64,000 nt of DNA from Ustilago trichophora (taxonomy: Eukaryota > Basidiomycota > Ustilaginomycetes > Ustilaginales > Ustilaginaceae). The position numbers were made by a program, and so were the translations under genes. Positions 29,001 to 37,685 of this stretch are shown piece after piece. Numbering within the stretch: position 1 is the first letter of the stretch; each line of letters opens with the position of its first letter. Below the pieces are notes generated by a model. That model searched no databases and was not told the DNA's origin. It saw nothing but the letters and a program-made list of their open reading frames with translations. The DNA lies in NCBI GenBank assembly GCA_900323505.1, contig OOIN01000001.1, positions 2,418,001 to 2,482,000 of the forward strand. The letters run 5' to 3'.

Positions 29001-31715
29001 AAAGTCGATATCGTCTAGCTCTGCCAGCCTTGCTTCGGCATCGGCGAGATCGGCATGCGGGTCGATGGGAGGAACAGTAGCGTCCGACGGCTGCGCATTG
29101 GGATCGATGATCTTGCTGCTTCCGGCTGTCTCTTCCGACTCCTCGGCTTCGGCGGTCTTGAGTTTGCTGCCGACGAAGTGACTGTAGAGCTCTGTCTGCG
29201 AGATTAAGAAGTTGAGCTTGCGCGCCTGTCGCTTTGCTTCGCGCATCTCTTCCTCCTTCTTAGCCTTCTCTACCGCCTCCCTCTCGGCCTTCTTGCGCAG
29301 CTCGCGCTCCTCCTTCTCGTTCCTCTTCCAGAAGACGAGCACCTCACGCATGACCTTTCTTGCACGAAGCTGGACATCCTTGACCGTCTTGTTGTTTCGT
29401 GCCGCACCTCGCTTGGCCTCTCTCTGAACGACACTCGACAGCCTGCGCCAGTACATGGTCTTGCTCGAGGCGCTCTGCAGGACCGTTCGGTAGACCTTGG
29501 GCACATCGCGCTTGGCGATCGTGGTCCAGATACGTCGATGCGCGTCCTCAAGCTGCTGGGCGCGGCGTGCATCAATTGGAACTTTGCCAGCTGCATCCAG
29601 ATCGAGGGCGAAGCTGACGTCGTCTGGAGTGGGCGAAGCCTGACGCGAAGCAAACATTGATTCATCGCCATCGAAGCCGCCTCCAAGTTCGGCAAGTGTA
29701 GAGTCGGCCTCGGAACCAGGTGCTGGCGAGGAAGCGGCACCGCCCGTCTCGAGCCTGCGCTTCTTACTTCGGAGATCGCCCGCTCCAAGCTTGCCTTTGC
29801 TGCGCTTGAGCTTGATGATGTTGGCCCTGGAGCCATTGGCGCGGGCAGCGATGTCGGCAAGGGCGACATCATCGCTGTCGACGTCCTCTTCGTCGCCGTG
29901 CTGGAGGAGCTCATCCACCTCATCGTCGGCCTCACGACCGCCTCTCCGTTTCTTGGCTGCCTTGGATCCGGATATCTGGCCATCGCTGAGGGTACCGAGC
30001 AGCTCGAGGTCAATTTCGTGGTCGCGCTGCTGTCGCACGTGGTCTTGTCGGCGTTCCATGTCTCTCTGCGAGGCCTCGTGCTGCTGACGAATGCGGATCT
30101 GTCGTAGCACGGCAACGTGGCGGCCTTCGTAGGCACGAGCAAGACGCTTTTCGACCTCGATATGCTTTTCGTGCAAGGTGGCCTCGTAGGCGTCCTCGAT
30201 GAGCCGCTGGCGCTCGCTGATGTCGAAGATGTAGTCGTCGAGCTCGGCTTGCCAGACGGCTTGATTCTCGTCATTGGAGAGGTCGCTCTCCCAGCCATCG
30301 GGATCGCGGTTCTTCTTTGCGGGTGGAGGAGGTGCAACAAAGCTGGAGTTGCTCTTTGAGGCTGGTAAAGGATTGTTGCGCAGCTTGAGCAGGGTCTTTG
30401 CTGGAGCCGGCTTTGCCAAAGCATCGGTGGACTCGGCTTTGTCGATGGCTGAGGCTGCGCTGTCGGAAGCCACAGCCTTGGAAACCAGGGCTGCGGGCGA
30501 CTCGCTGTGCCCCATGGCGTCGATGTTTGACGTTCCTGCGGCGGCGAGCGACTGCAACGAAGTGGATTTCTCGTTCTTGACCCGAACTGGCGACAGATCG
30601 GCCTTGCCGTTGGAGGGCTTGGTCACTTTGGGATTAGAGTGGTTTTTTGGATCGGCTCTGCGCTGGATCTGCACGGGCTCTTCTTCATCCTCAGGATCAG
30701 GAGTAAAGTCGACCCTTCTACTCCTCTCCTCGCGGCTGCGCGGGCGATCTTGAGCGCCGCGTGCTGTGCTGTGGTATTGTTCTCGAGCGGGGTCAAACGT
30801 GGTGCGAGAACTGTGGCCGGTCTCTGGTAGGGGAGGAGGGTTTACCTCAGGCTCGGCAGCTGCGGCTGACTTTGCTGGACTAGAATGAACCGATGCGGCG
30901 CCACCGTTGGCTGAACGGTCATTGAGCATGTTGAAGATGGACATGGAGGGTCGAGGCGGGCTGTCGGGTTCCTGCGTAGGCTCGGCGTAGCGAGTCGGCG
31001 CATCGTCGTAGTCACGTGCAGGGATATCGTCTCTGCGCTCGTGCGCACTCACGACTGATCGGGGAGGCAAGACGGGGGACCTAGGAGCGCCTCGGCGGTA
31101 CGAGGGTTGGATTTCGCGAGAGTAGGCGTCGTACTCTTCTCGACGGTAGACGGGCTCTTCAACGCGGCGGACCTCTGAGATGGGACGAGGCTCGTCTCTG
31201 ACGCTGTATCTGTCGTAGGCGACAGGTGCATGGCGGCGTTTGTCGAGATCGTGAAGCGGTTCGGATCGGTATGCTTCCTGGTATGCATGGCGAGAGTGTG
31301 ATGCATATGGATCGGACCTCGACTCTTCGTACACTCTTCTCTCCTCGGCCTCTCTGTACGGGTCCCTATGAATTAGCTGGCGGCGGTATTCGTCTGGGTA
31401 CTCGGGATGCTGTTGTGCCGGTGGACGACGGGGGTAGTCTTCGTCGTAGCGATAGGTTGGCTGGGCTGGTCGACGGTACTCTGGTGGTGGAGGAGGAGGG
31501 TGGGACGGATCGGCGTACGAAGGACCGGTGCTGTAGGCAGGGTGGACGCGATCCGGAAGTCGACGGTCGTAGGCATCCTCGGGGTGTGTTCTGTCATAGG
31601 AGCGAGATGGAATGGAGCTCTTGAGACTCTGGTCGTATCGACCGTAGCTGTCGGCCGGGTATGCCGAAGGACGGCCGGTGTATCGATACGCCGAGCCTCG
31701 ATCTTCACCACTCAT
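26010..31715 (-). CDS. INO80: INO80 chromatin-remodelling ATPase
   Basis: 1,901-residue Snf2-family ATPase of the INO80 complex, which slides nucleosomes and evicts H2A.Z and acts in transcription, replication and DNA repair. The N-terminal 500 residues are Arg/Tyr/Pro/Asp-rich and disordered. The DBINO domain (about 715-880; RRIWTTIAKRDVPKVYR, then a Lys/Glu coiled stretch and LNFLISQTELYSHFVGSK) identifies INO80. The ATPase follows: DEMGLGKT (about 1027), DEAQ (about 1137), LLLTGTPVQN. After an insertion of roughly 280 residues comes the C-terminal lobe, with LIYFQMTRM (about 1607), LSTRAGGLGINL and the arginine finger in QAMDRAHRLGQ (about 1690). The split between lobes is the family hallmark that binds Rvb1/Rvb2 in known complexes. 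I start at the ATG at 31713-31715; in-frame codons just upstream lack an ATG. One exon. Confidence 0.97.
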   Translation of the reverse strand: MSGEDRGSAYRYTGRPSAYPADSYGRYDQSLKSSIPSRSYDRTHPEDAYDRRLPDRVHPAYSTGPSYADPSHPPPPPPEYRRPAQPTYRYDEDYPRRPPAQQHPEYPDEYRRQLIHRDPYREAEERRVYEESRSDPYASHSRHAYQEAYRSEPLHDLDKRRHAPVAYDRYSVRDEPRPISEVRRVEEPVYRREEYDAYSREIQPSYRRGAPRSPVLPPRSVVSAHERRDDIPARDYDDAPTRYAEPTQEPDSPPRPSMSIFNMLNDRSANGGAASVHSSPAKSAAAAEPEVNPPPLPETGHSSRTTFDPAREQYHSTARGAQDRPRSREERSRRVDFTPDPEDEEEPVQIQRRADPKNHSNPKVTKPSNGKADLSPVRVKNEKSTSLQSLAAAGTSNIDAMGHSESPAALVSKAVASDSAASAIDKAESTDALAKPAPAKTLLKLRNNPLPASKSNSSFVAPPPPAKKNRDPDGWESDLSNDENQAVWQAELDDYIFDISERQRLIEDAYEATLHEKHIEVEKRLARAYEGRHVAVLRQIRIRQQHEASQRDMERRQDHVRQQRDHEIDLELLGTLSDGQISGSKAAKKRRGGREADDEVDELLQHGDEEDVDSDDVALADIAARANGSRANIIKLKRSKGKLGAGDLRSKKRRLETGGAASSPAPGSEADSTLAELGGGFDGDESMFASRQASPTPDDVSFALDLDAAGKVPIDARRAQQLEDAHRRIWTTIAKRDVPKVYRTVLQSASSKTMYWRRLSSVVQREAKRGAARNNKTVKDVQLRARKVMREVLVFWKRNEKEERELRKKAEREAVEKAKKEEEMREAKRQARKLNFLISQTELYSHFVGSKLKTAEAEESEETAGSSKIIDPNAQPSDATVPPIDPHADLADAEARLAELDDIDFDDEDESNLRAHAARNAQEAVRLAKEKAQAFDKAAAEERKRNEAVAREREGLDAGPGKQIEEKDLGKAFDSDDMNFLNPTSMGQTEIKQPKMLTCQLKEYQLKGLNWLANLYEQGINGILADEMGLGKTVQSISLMAYLAEVHDIWGPFLVIAPASTLHNWQQEISKFVPTLKALPYWGNVKDRAVLRKFWNRKQISYNRDAPFHVLVTSYQLVVSDEKYFQRVKWQYMILDEAQAIKSSSSIRWKTLLGFNCRNRLLLTGTPVQNSMQELWALLHFIMPSLFDSHDEFSEWFSKDIESHAEQKGTLNEHQLRRLHMILKPFMLRRIKKNVQNELGDKIEIDLFCDLSARQKMLYRGLRANISVAELMDRATSNDEAGLKSLMNLVMQFRKVCNHPELFERADVRAPFALADFARSGSLAREGDLLNLPDSTTSLIELQVPKLLVREGGLFDVPGHDTRKGFDTGYLQNLFNIWRAPHIHESLQRERSPFASLPLIGVTAPEAEKAFHSTGIKRILAAAAEERRWRSIEPFASDDTFAAASIRPIAKMLRPMPTNSGRAPSLLMPLEEVAADYRRHSYLAKDSARAVVAPAVAPPIRLYSNDGPFMQAQERFSRDPQVSATLFGLSPEGRESVKRVEELQRELPDVPPQGVVRDSSIDQLPYNGMQVPQMNKLIVDSSKLAKLDVLLRELKANGHRVLIYFQMTRMIDLMEEYLIYRQYKYLRLDGASKISDRRDMVTDWQTKPELFIFLLSTRAGGLGINLTAADTVIFYDHDWNPSNDSQAMDRAHRLGQTKQVTVYRLITKGTIDERIVRLARNKKEVQDIVVGTKAYSETGMAKPQEIVSLLLDDDELAESMLRKKQAEEAQTAQEKADSARAMHAKRRLNKDRAAAAAQSPAPVGSTWSLEDDEDDFFGARPPSKGDTDTAETTPQSPSKKRAGISKRGRVSEVSERMTPLDLDGEAAMGGAEASPSSLKGRRKSKSHRKKTVDELAGVDFE

Positions 31716-34700
31716 GGCCAAAGGGATAGCGATGGCGATTAGGGCCACGGATGAGCCTGCGCCAAGAATGAGTGCGACGGGAGTGAAGAGGATGTGTTGA
31801 GATTCGAAAAAGTTGTGCGTTCAAACCGACCGCGCTGGCAGCGACTGTATGCGAGACAGAATTTGCTCCAGGATACCAAGGGAGGCCACAAGTGCTGGCC
31901 GACTGCTCGTGAAGCAGGACAGATTTGCAAACCGGAAGTCGGCGCGAGCAGCGAGAAGCGACCTGGTGCTGATGGGGGACACCGTTGAGCTTGTACAGGG
32001 ATGAACGTCAGCCGTTGTGGTGGTGGTGGTGGTGGTGGCGAGGGGGGGAAAGGTTGCCGTGGGATGGTTGCGTTGCGAACGGATGGTGGTGAAAAGGTGG
32101 AAGCGCAACGCAGCACGCAAGTGTGATGTGGCTGCAGATGCGATGATGCTCAACCGTGAAGTGGTGGAAATGTGACGAGAGTAATGTTGCTCATCCCGTT
32201 ACCGTGCGCATCGACCGCTCGAATTGGAGCTTTTGCCTAGCAGGTTGACTTTTGCCAAAGTTGACTTGAATTGAGCTGAGCTTGCTTTGGGGGGTTGCAA
32301 ATATCCCTCTTTTTGCAGCTGACTACTGACGGACCAACGAACTGGCCGAATTGGCTGATTTCGTCGACTCGCGACTTGAGCCGCAAATCTCAGAGGAGAG
32401 GAGGCGTCAGCTGGAATTCTCTGAGGATGGCGAACTGGCAACGCGCAAGTTCCTTCCTTCAACTTTGCTCCTCGCGCCCTTTGAATATGCGCTCGGAATG
32501 GATATTTGTGATATTTAGAGATTGGATTGGATTGGCTTAGCAGATGGATTGAGTGGTTGATTGAATGGTGTGTGACCATTCCTTTTTTTTTTCCTCTCTC
32601 TCTCCATTCGGCCGCGCAGGTGCCGCCTGCCTCTGTTCTTTCTCTTCTTTCATCTTTCGGCATTTTTGTCATTTTTCTTCGAGACGTGCCAGAAAGGGTC
32701 AGATCGAGCTAAAGAGGTGCGCGAGCGAGCAAAGACGAGTGAAAAGCTTGTGCTTGGCCCCACTCGATCCGTTGCGTTGCTTCCGTGAGCTACAGTACGA
32801 TGCTCGCCTTGGAGATCAGTGCTTTCCGAAATGAGCAAAAGCACAGTAGAAACGCCATCCGGCGTCCACTCGTACATGAAGAACAGGGTGTCGTATGTGC
32901 TGGTATCGGCAGTCTTAGACACCGACCTTGTGTTACAGTGAAAGTCTTCCGAATCTCAATGCAAGGCAGATCGGGGTGACATCGGGTCCATGGGCTGACA
33001 TCTGATCCGTCAGGGTCTTCCCCTTCGTGAATTTCAGCATACGATAAACAAAGATGCGACCGAAATTGAGCTGAAAAACGTGCACCACAAAATGTCATTC
33101 CTCTGTGAGGTATCGATCAGTAAGATCGGCTCAGCTCTCGCGTCGATCTGCTGATCCGAAGCCTAACCAAGATCCTGCTTCCGACTTGAAGCGATCAGAA
33201 CAGCCCTGCCTCGTACAAGCATGGCACAATAACAACACCGGCCACCATCTCTGGACAGCTATGGCCGAGAAGCTACCAGGAGGCCAGAGAGAGACCTTAC
33301 AAGAGAATCTATCGACGTGCACGACACACCCTCACAGCGACATCACTCCAAGGCTTCCACTTGGCTGCGTGACGAGATGGCGAACACACGTCTAGTGAAT
33401 GCGGAACATCGTCCGTGTGAACAGCACAGAGAACTGACCCGAACGATTGTACACCTGATGCAAACTGGGAACAGATGGTTGCACTCGGCCGAACACGATG
33501 CAGGAGGAGCTCAGGGCCTAGATCCCTTCTGGCACAGAGGCAGTGCATCCGAGGCACAGAACCTTCTTCGCTGGAAGGCATCACAGTGGCAAGAAGTGGC
33601 AGTTACTGTAATACGCAGGAGACCCACACAGCAGATCCTAGAAAAAGAACAGGGCACGATAGCCAGCATTCATTGCACACAGTACTGCATCAAGTTTGAA
33701 GAGGTACAGTAGACCGCTGCACGAGTGATCCTGCTGGTGCACGGTGAGAGCTATAGAGGGACTGTTGAATGGCTATTTCTGCCCAGCTCAGCGCCTTGTA
33801 AAATCGAAAGGTCTCGACAAAGAGGCAAGGGCCAGCTGCCGCTCTAGCAAATCACAACGTCACCACAGCAGAGCATGGCGTAGCGGTACAGTACACACGC
33901 CTGCCACATGTCACAGACGACAAAAAGGCTCGACCGGATTGTCAGGCTGTGAGCAGGCTACACTGTATCGTTAAGCTGTATCTCTATGCTTAGCTCGAAA
34001 ACAGCCGCAACGTGCCGCGGGAGGCATATCAACGAGCTAAGTGTTGGCCCAAAAGAGCAAGTAGAGTATGCAAGACGTCAAAGAGAAGGTCTCGACCATG
34101 CGGCAGCGCGGTCAAGCGGCCCGCGCGCGCCCTCGTCATCCAGGCGACAGGTCTCGACAACGATGTGCTTTTTTTGCACAGCCTTGAGGCACGCCGCCTT
34201 CGTCATTTTAAGCGTGCATGTGTCCGCTCTTGATTTTGAAAGGTGACAGGTCAGAAAAAGCAGGCTTCGCTGAAAATGTGGCAAGCCCTCACTTGACTCG
34301 AGAAGGGTGGAGGGAGCATACAGTACGAGAGTGCACGGTTCAGTAGTTACAAGTAGCAGCTTCCTCGCACACTCGACCTGCGGCTCGGAAATCCCGCCTT
34401 GAAAAAGATTTAGAGCCACCTGAGTTGAAATGCCTGCAGCCGTGTCTCTGTGTTGTTCTTTTCCCACAGCTCGGTAAGCGAGCGTACTGTACAGTATGTA
34501 CTGTACTGTAGCTAGCCATAACATCACATTTCGGTTTTTATCAAGCCTCGGGACCTGACCTAGCGCGATCAAGTCTGTGCGTACTATAGATGTAAAGCAG
34601 AGCTGGAAACTCAGATCTCTGAAAATGATGCGAGGTCACGGCTGGTCGTTTGGCGGGGCAGCCGAAGTGTCAAAGCATTCACGTCTCGCCTGTCCCAAGT

Positions 34701-35179
34701 TGGCCGCACAGACCTGACTGTGTTCTTCTTCGTCCTTCCTGAGGCGTCTCTAAACATTCAGAACGAACGCACTCAAGGAGCCGAGTTGTGATAGAGGTTG
34801 GCGCCCAACACGTTCGCCGGCATGGCTGCTGCTGGGCTGTGAGGGGAGATGCCGGTGCCCGAAGAATGAGGCGAAGGTCGAGGCGCCGTGCGTAGTGACA
34901 GGCACATGGCCTCACACAACCTCGAGCTTCGCTGATGTGGACGCTGCACCGTGCGCATCTTCGCCTGTTGCTCATTGACGGGCAAGGTGACGTTTCAATG
35001 ACAAGCGAGGAAGAGCACGCACCAGCCACGCTCCACCTTCGTCCTTCGTCTTTGCCTGCACAATGTCAGTGTGTGAATCTCGTCATTGCTGGTGCTCTAA
35101 GGAGCTGGCGGAGAAAGCAGGTGGCTGTCGTCTTGACTGCGTTTCGGCTCAAGTAAGAAAGGAAGCTCCCCCTTGAGAG
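31716..35179. other. 3.5 kb upstream region of INO80 and the DDR48-like gene
   Basis: A divergent intergenic stretch. It includes a TGG trinucleotide run (about 32016-32039) in the INO80 leader and several TACTGTAC/GTACAGTA palindromes (for example about 34485-34512). No convincing coding frame or RNA gene was found. Confidence 0.5.
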
Positions 35180-35186
35180 TATATAA
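35168..35186 (+). promoter_or_regulatory. CCCCT stress element and TATA box of the DDR48-like gene
   Basis: CCCCCT at 35168-35173 contains the core of the yeast stress response element (CCCCT, bound by Msn2/4-type zinc fingers). TATATAA follows at 35180-35186, about 100 bp before the ATG, a normal distance for a TATA-driven fungal gene. Yeast DDR48 is STRE-driven, so the context fits, but binding is inferred. Confidence 0.55.
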
Positions 35187-35284
35187 TCAGCTGCTCTGAC
35201 CCTCCTCGCCACTTCTTGGAATCGCTATCAACCACCCAATCCCTCTCATCTACACAAACACTTACACACCACACGTTCTTCAAA

Positions 35285-36157
35285 ATGGAAGGCTTCATCA
35301 ACAAGGCTAAGGAGTTCGCTGGTACCCAGCAGGGCCAGGACATGATCAACCAATTCACCGGTGGCAACAAGAATAACAACAACAACAACAACAACTCGAG
35401 CTCTGGCTTCGGCAACAACTCGAACAACGACGACAGCTACGGAGGCAACAACAACTCGTCGAGCTTCGGCAGCGGCAACAACAACAGCAGCAGCTACGGT
35501 AGCAACTCGAACGACGACGACTCTTACGGTTCGGGCAACAAGAACTCGTCGTCGTACGGCAGCGGCAACAACAACAGCAGCAGCTACGGCAACAACTCGA
35601 ACGACGACGACTCGTACGGTTCGAGCAACAAGAACTCGTCCTACGGCTCTGGCCGCAACAACGACGACAACGACAGCTACGGTAGCAGCAACAACAACAG
35701 CTCCTCGTACGGTAGCGGAAACAACTCGTCGAGCTTCGGTTCGTCCGGCCGCAACAACAGCAGCAACGACGACGACAACAGCTACGGCAGCAGCAACAAC
35801 AACAGCTCCTCGTACGGTAGCGGAAACAACAACTCTTCGTCCTACGGCTCCTCCGGCCGCAACAACAACGACGACGACAACTCGTACGGAAGCGGCAACA
35901 ACAACCCGTCCTCCTACGGATCCAGTGGTCGCAACAACGACGATGACAACAACTCCTACGGCTCGTCGGGCGGCCGAGGCGGCCAGTCTGGTGGCTACGG
36001 CAACGACTCGAGCGACAGCTACGGCTCGTCGGGCGGACGTGGTGGCAACAACAGCGGCTACGGCAACAACAACGACGACGACAACTCTTACGGCTCGTCG
36101 GGCCGAGGCAACAACAACAACAGCTACGGCTCCAACAACAACAACGATGACTACTAA
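35285..36157 (+). CDS. DDR48-like Asn/Ser/Gly/Tyr repeat stress protein
   Basis: 290 residues, one exon. The N-terminus MEGFINKAKEFAGTQQGQDM resembles the short helical head of yeast Ddr48 (also an F-x2-K-x-K-x-F-A pattern). The rest, from about residue 30, is an imperfect tandem array built from NNN-SSSYGSG-NN and DDDSYGS blocks, very like the SYGSNNND repeats of Ddr48. Towards the C-terminus the blocks gain Gly/Arg (SSGGRGG). Tyr-Gly-Ser repeats at regular spacing in an Asn-rich background suggest a prion-like or condensate-forming protein. Ddr48 in yeast is induced by DNA damage, heat and osmotic stress; its biochemical role is unsettled. The upstream STRE and TATA fit inducible expression. 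The repeat could make this locus length-variable. The ATG at 35285 is preceded by an AC-rich leader. Confidence 0.8.
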   Translation: MEGFINKAKEFAGTQQGQDMINQFTGGNKNNNNNNNNSSSGFGNNSNNDDSYGGNNNSSSFGSGNNNSSSYGSNSNDDDSYGSGNKNSSSYGSGNNNSSSYGNNSNDDDSYGSSNKNSSYGSGRNNDDNDSYGSSNNNSSSYGSGNNSSSFGSSGRNNSSNDDDNSYGSSNNNSSSYGSGNNNSSSYGSSGRNNNDDDNSYGSGNNNPSSYGSSGRNNDDDNNSYGSSGGRGGQSGGYGNDSSDSYGSSGGRGGNNSGYGNNNDDDNSYGSSGRGNNNNSYGSNNNNDDY

Positions 36158-36841
36158 GCGTTGTCGTGATCAGGATGGTTGTCTGCGCTCCGTCTCGTAC
36201 GTTTTGATACCTATGCTTGTATGACATGATCGCAAACAAAGAAACGAAACGTTTTGAATACCACACAGAATGTGATACTTGCGCGTGTCTGTGCTTGTCC
36301 GAGTATTATACCCGAGCTTTTGAGTTTTCTCATTGTCGGACGAGCCGCAGCTCGATGAGCTCGTGTTGCAATGGTGCCACCTGCCAATGGAAGCTCGGTA
36401 GCTCATCATCTCATGATTCTGCGCCTGTCAAAAAAGGCACGCGCTCCTCACCATCGAAAAGCCTCCGAAACGTTACAGAACATCTCCAATATTTGGGCAC
36501 GCAAATCACGATCTGCTGTCTTATCTTCCGGCTGATCTGGCTGATAAGGGTGTTGGGTGACAGAGACCATAATAGAGATGGTCTGTGAGTGACGTTTCGG
36601 AGGCCTTGCGATGGTGAGGAGCGCGTGCCTTTTTTGACAGGCGTGTGCTTCAGAGACAAATTAAGCACGTCGGAATTCCCGGGCTGTTTCATCAAAGCCA
36701 ATTCTCATTTCTCATAAGACGGCTTCTTCTGCCGGCTTTCCTTCCTTCATCCATCACTCACCTTTGCTGGTCTTCAGCATCTGACGGAAGACTCTGATGC
36801 CGAGGCTATGTTGTGCCTCTGAGCGTTGCTGAGTAAGCACG
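36158..36841. other. DDR48-like to SWI5 intergenic region
   Basis: 680 bp between codirectional genes; it contains the 55-bp inverted repeat described separately. No coding frame was recognised. Confidence 0.6.
36422..36643. repeat. 55-bp inverted repeat with 112-bp spacer
   Basis: Left arm 36422-36476 and right arm 36589-36643 are reverse complements with only about three mismatches. The outermost 35 bp are perfect and include a run of six A (six T in the right arm). Weaker pairing continues inward (ACAGA-CATCTC against its complement), so a transcript could fold into a stem of 60 bp or more. The arms end sharply at 36422 and 36643. No transposase and no clear target-site duplication is seen. 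A MITE-type element or a segmental inversion duplicate is possible. Confidence 0.9.
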
Positions 36842-37518
36842 ATGCGAAGGTCGGCTTCACCCTCGAAAGCGACGGGGTCTACTCCCGCAAGATCTGCTCG
36901 TCGAGATAACTCTTCCTCAGTCCTCAAGACGCCTTTCAAGCCATTGAGCGGCCTGGAAAGCAGGAGAAAGCCATCCCAACCAGCCCAAGCCTCCACCAGC
37001 GCCACTGGTGCCCAGCATCCCCAGACCACCCCTGAACCCTCTTCATCCACTGCTGCACGCGAACTTCGCGCACGATCCATCGCCGAGCTCCAAGAAGAAG
37101 TCGCAGATATGCAACTCGTTCTCAAGTAAGCACCATTCCCGCCCCCCCTCTCTCCCTTCGCATCGCTCAAAGCTGATTCTGGATCTCAATACGACATTGT
37201 GGCGAAAAAAACAGCGAAAGGCTGGCAATCCACAACGCAGCCCGCAAGGCCGAAAACCTTCCGGAGCAGCAGCCCGAACAAATCGTCGCCGAATACATCG
37301 CCCTCTTGACGCAGTATAACAAAGTCAAAGATTCGGCTCAGGTGATTTTCGACAAGGTAAGCGCTGTTCTTAAGACACATTCATCGAAATTCTTCAAGCT
37401 GACAAAGTCTTCCTCTGTGGTGAATTGTGTGCATGATCAGATTGCCGACATCGAACAGCTTCCTGCAAAGGACATCCACGCTCGCTACGGCGTGGGCGAG
37501 TCCGAGTCTTCCACCTGA
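36842..37518 (+). CDS. SWI5: DNA recombination mediator SWI5 (Sae3 family), three exons
   Basis: Accessory factor that with Sfr1 stimulates Rad51/Dmc1 strand exchange in homologous recombination. Exons 36842-37125, 37215-37356 and 37441-37518 (GTAAGC donors, CAG acceptors) give 167 residues. The N-terminal 75 residues are Ser/Pro/Thr-rich and disordered. The conserved Swi5 domain follows: a coiled-coil segment RSIAELQEEVADMQLVL, then EQIVAEYIALLTQYNKVKDSAQ in exon 2 and ADIEQLPAKDIHARYGV in exon 3. This matches the family pattern H-I-x-L-L-H-x-Y-N-x-x-K-D and the ending E-x-F-G-L/V. The start is the first ATG of the open frame; an additional upstream exon cannot be excluded. Confidence 0.88.
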
Positions 37519-37685
37519 CCCACACTTTTTCTCTCATCTGCATCTCACAACTGTATACAACAAACCGCATGTTCTCTTCTCGCATCGTTCTTGGCAATCG
37601 CATTTACTTCTCGCAAAAGCTCAGTCGTTGGACGCATGGATGCTGTTGAAAATTGCATTTTTGTATGAATGAAATGACAAGGCTT

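Noticed and set aside
35355..36266. Cys/Arg/Ser-rich minus-strand frame (303 codons) and Thr/Ala-rich plus-strand frame (287 codons)
   Set aside because: Shadows of the DDR48-like repeat, whose regular codons keep other frames open.
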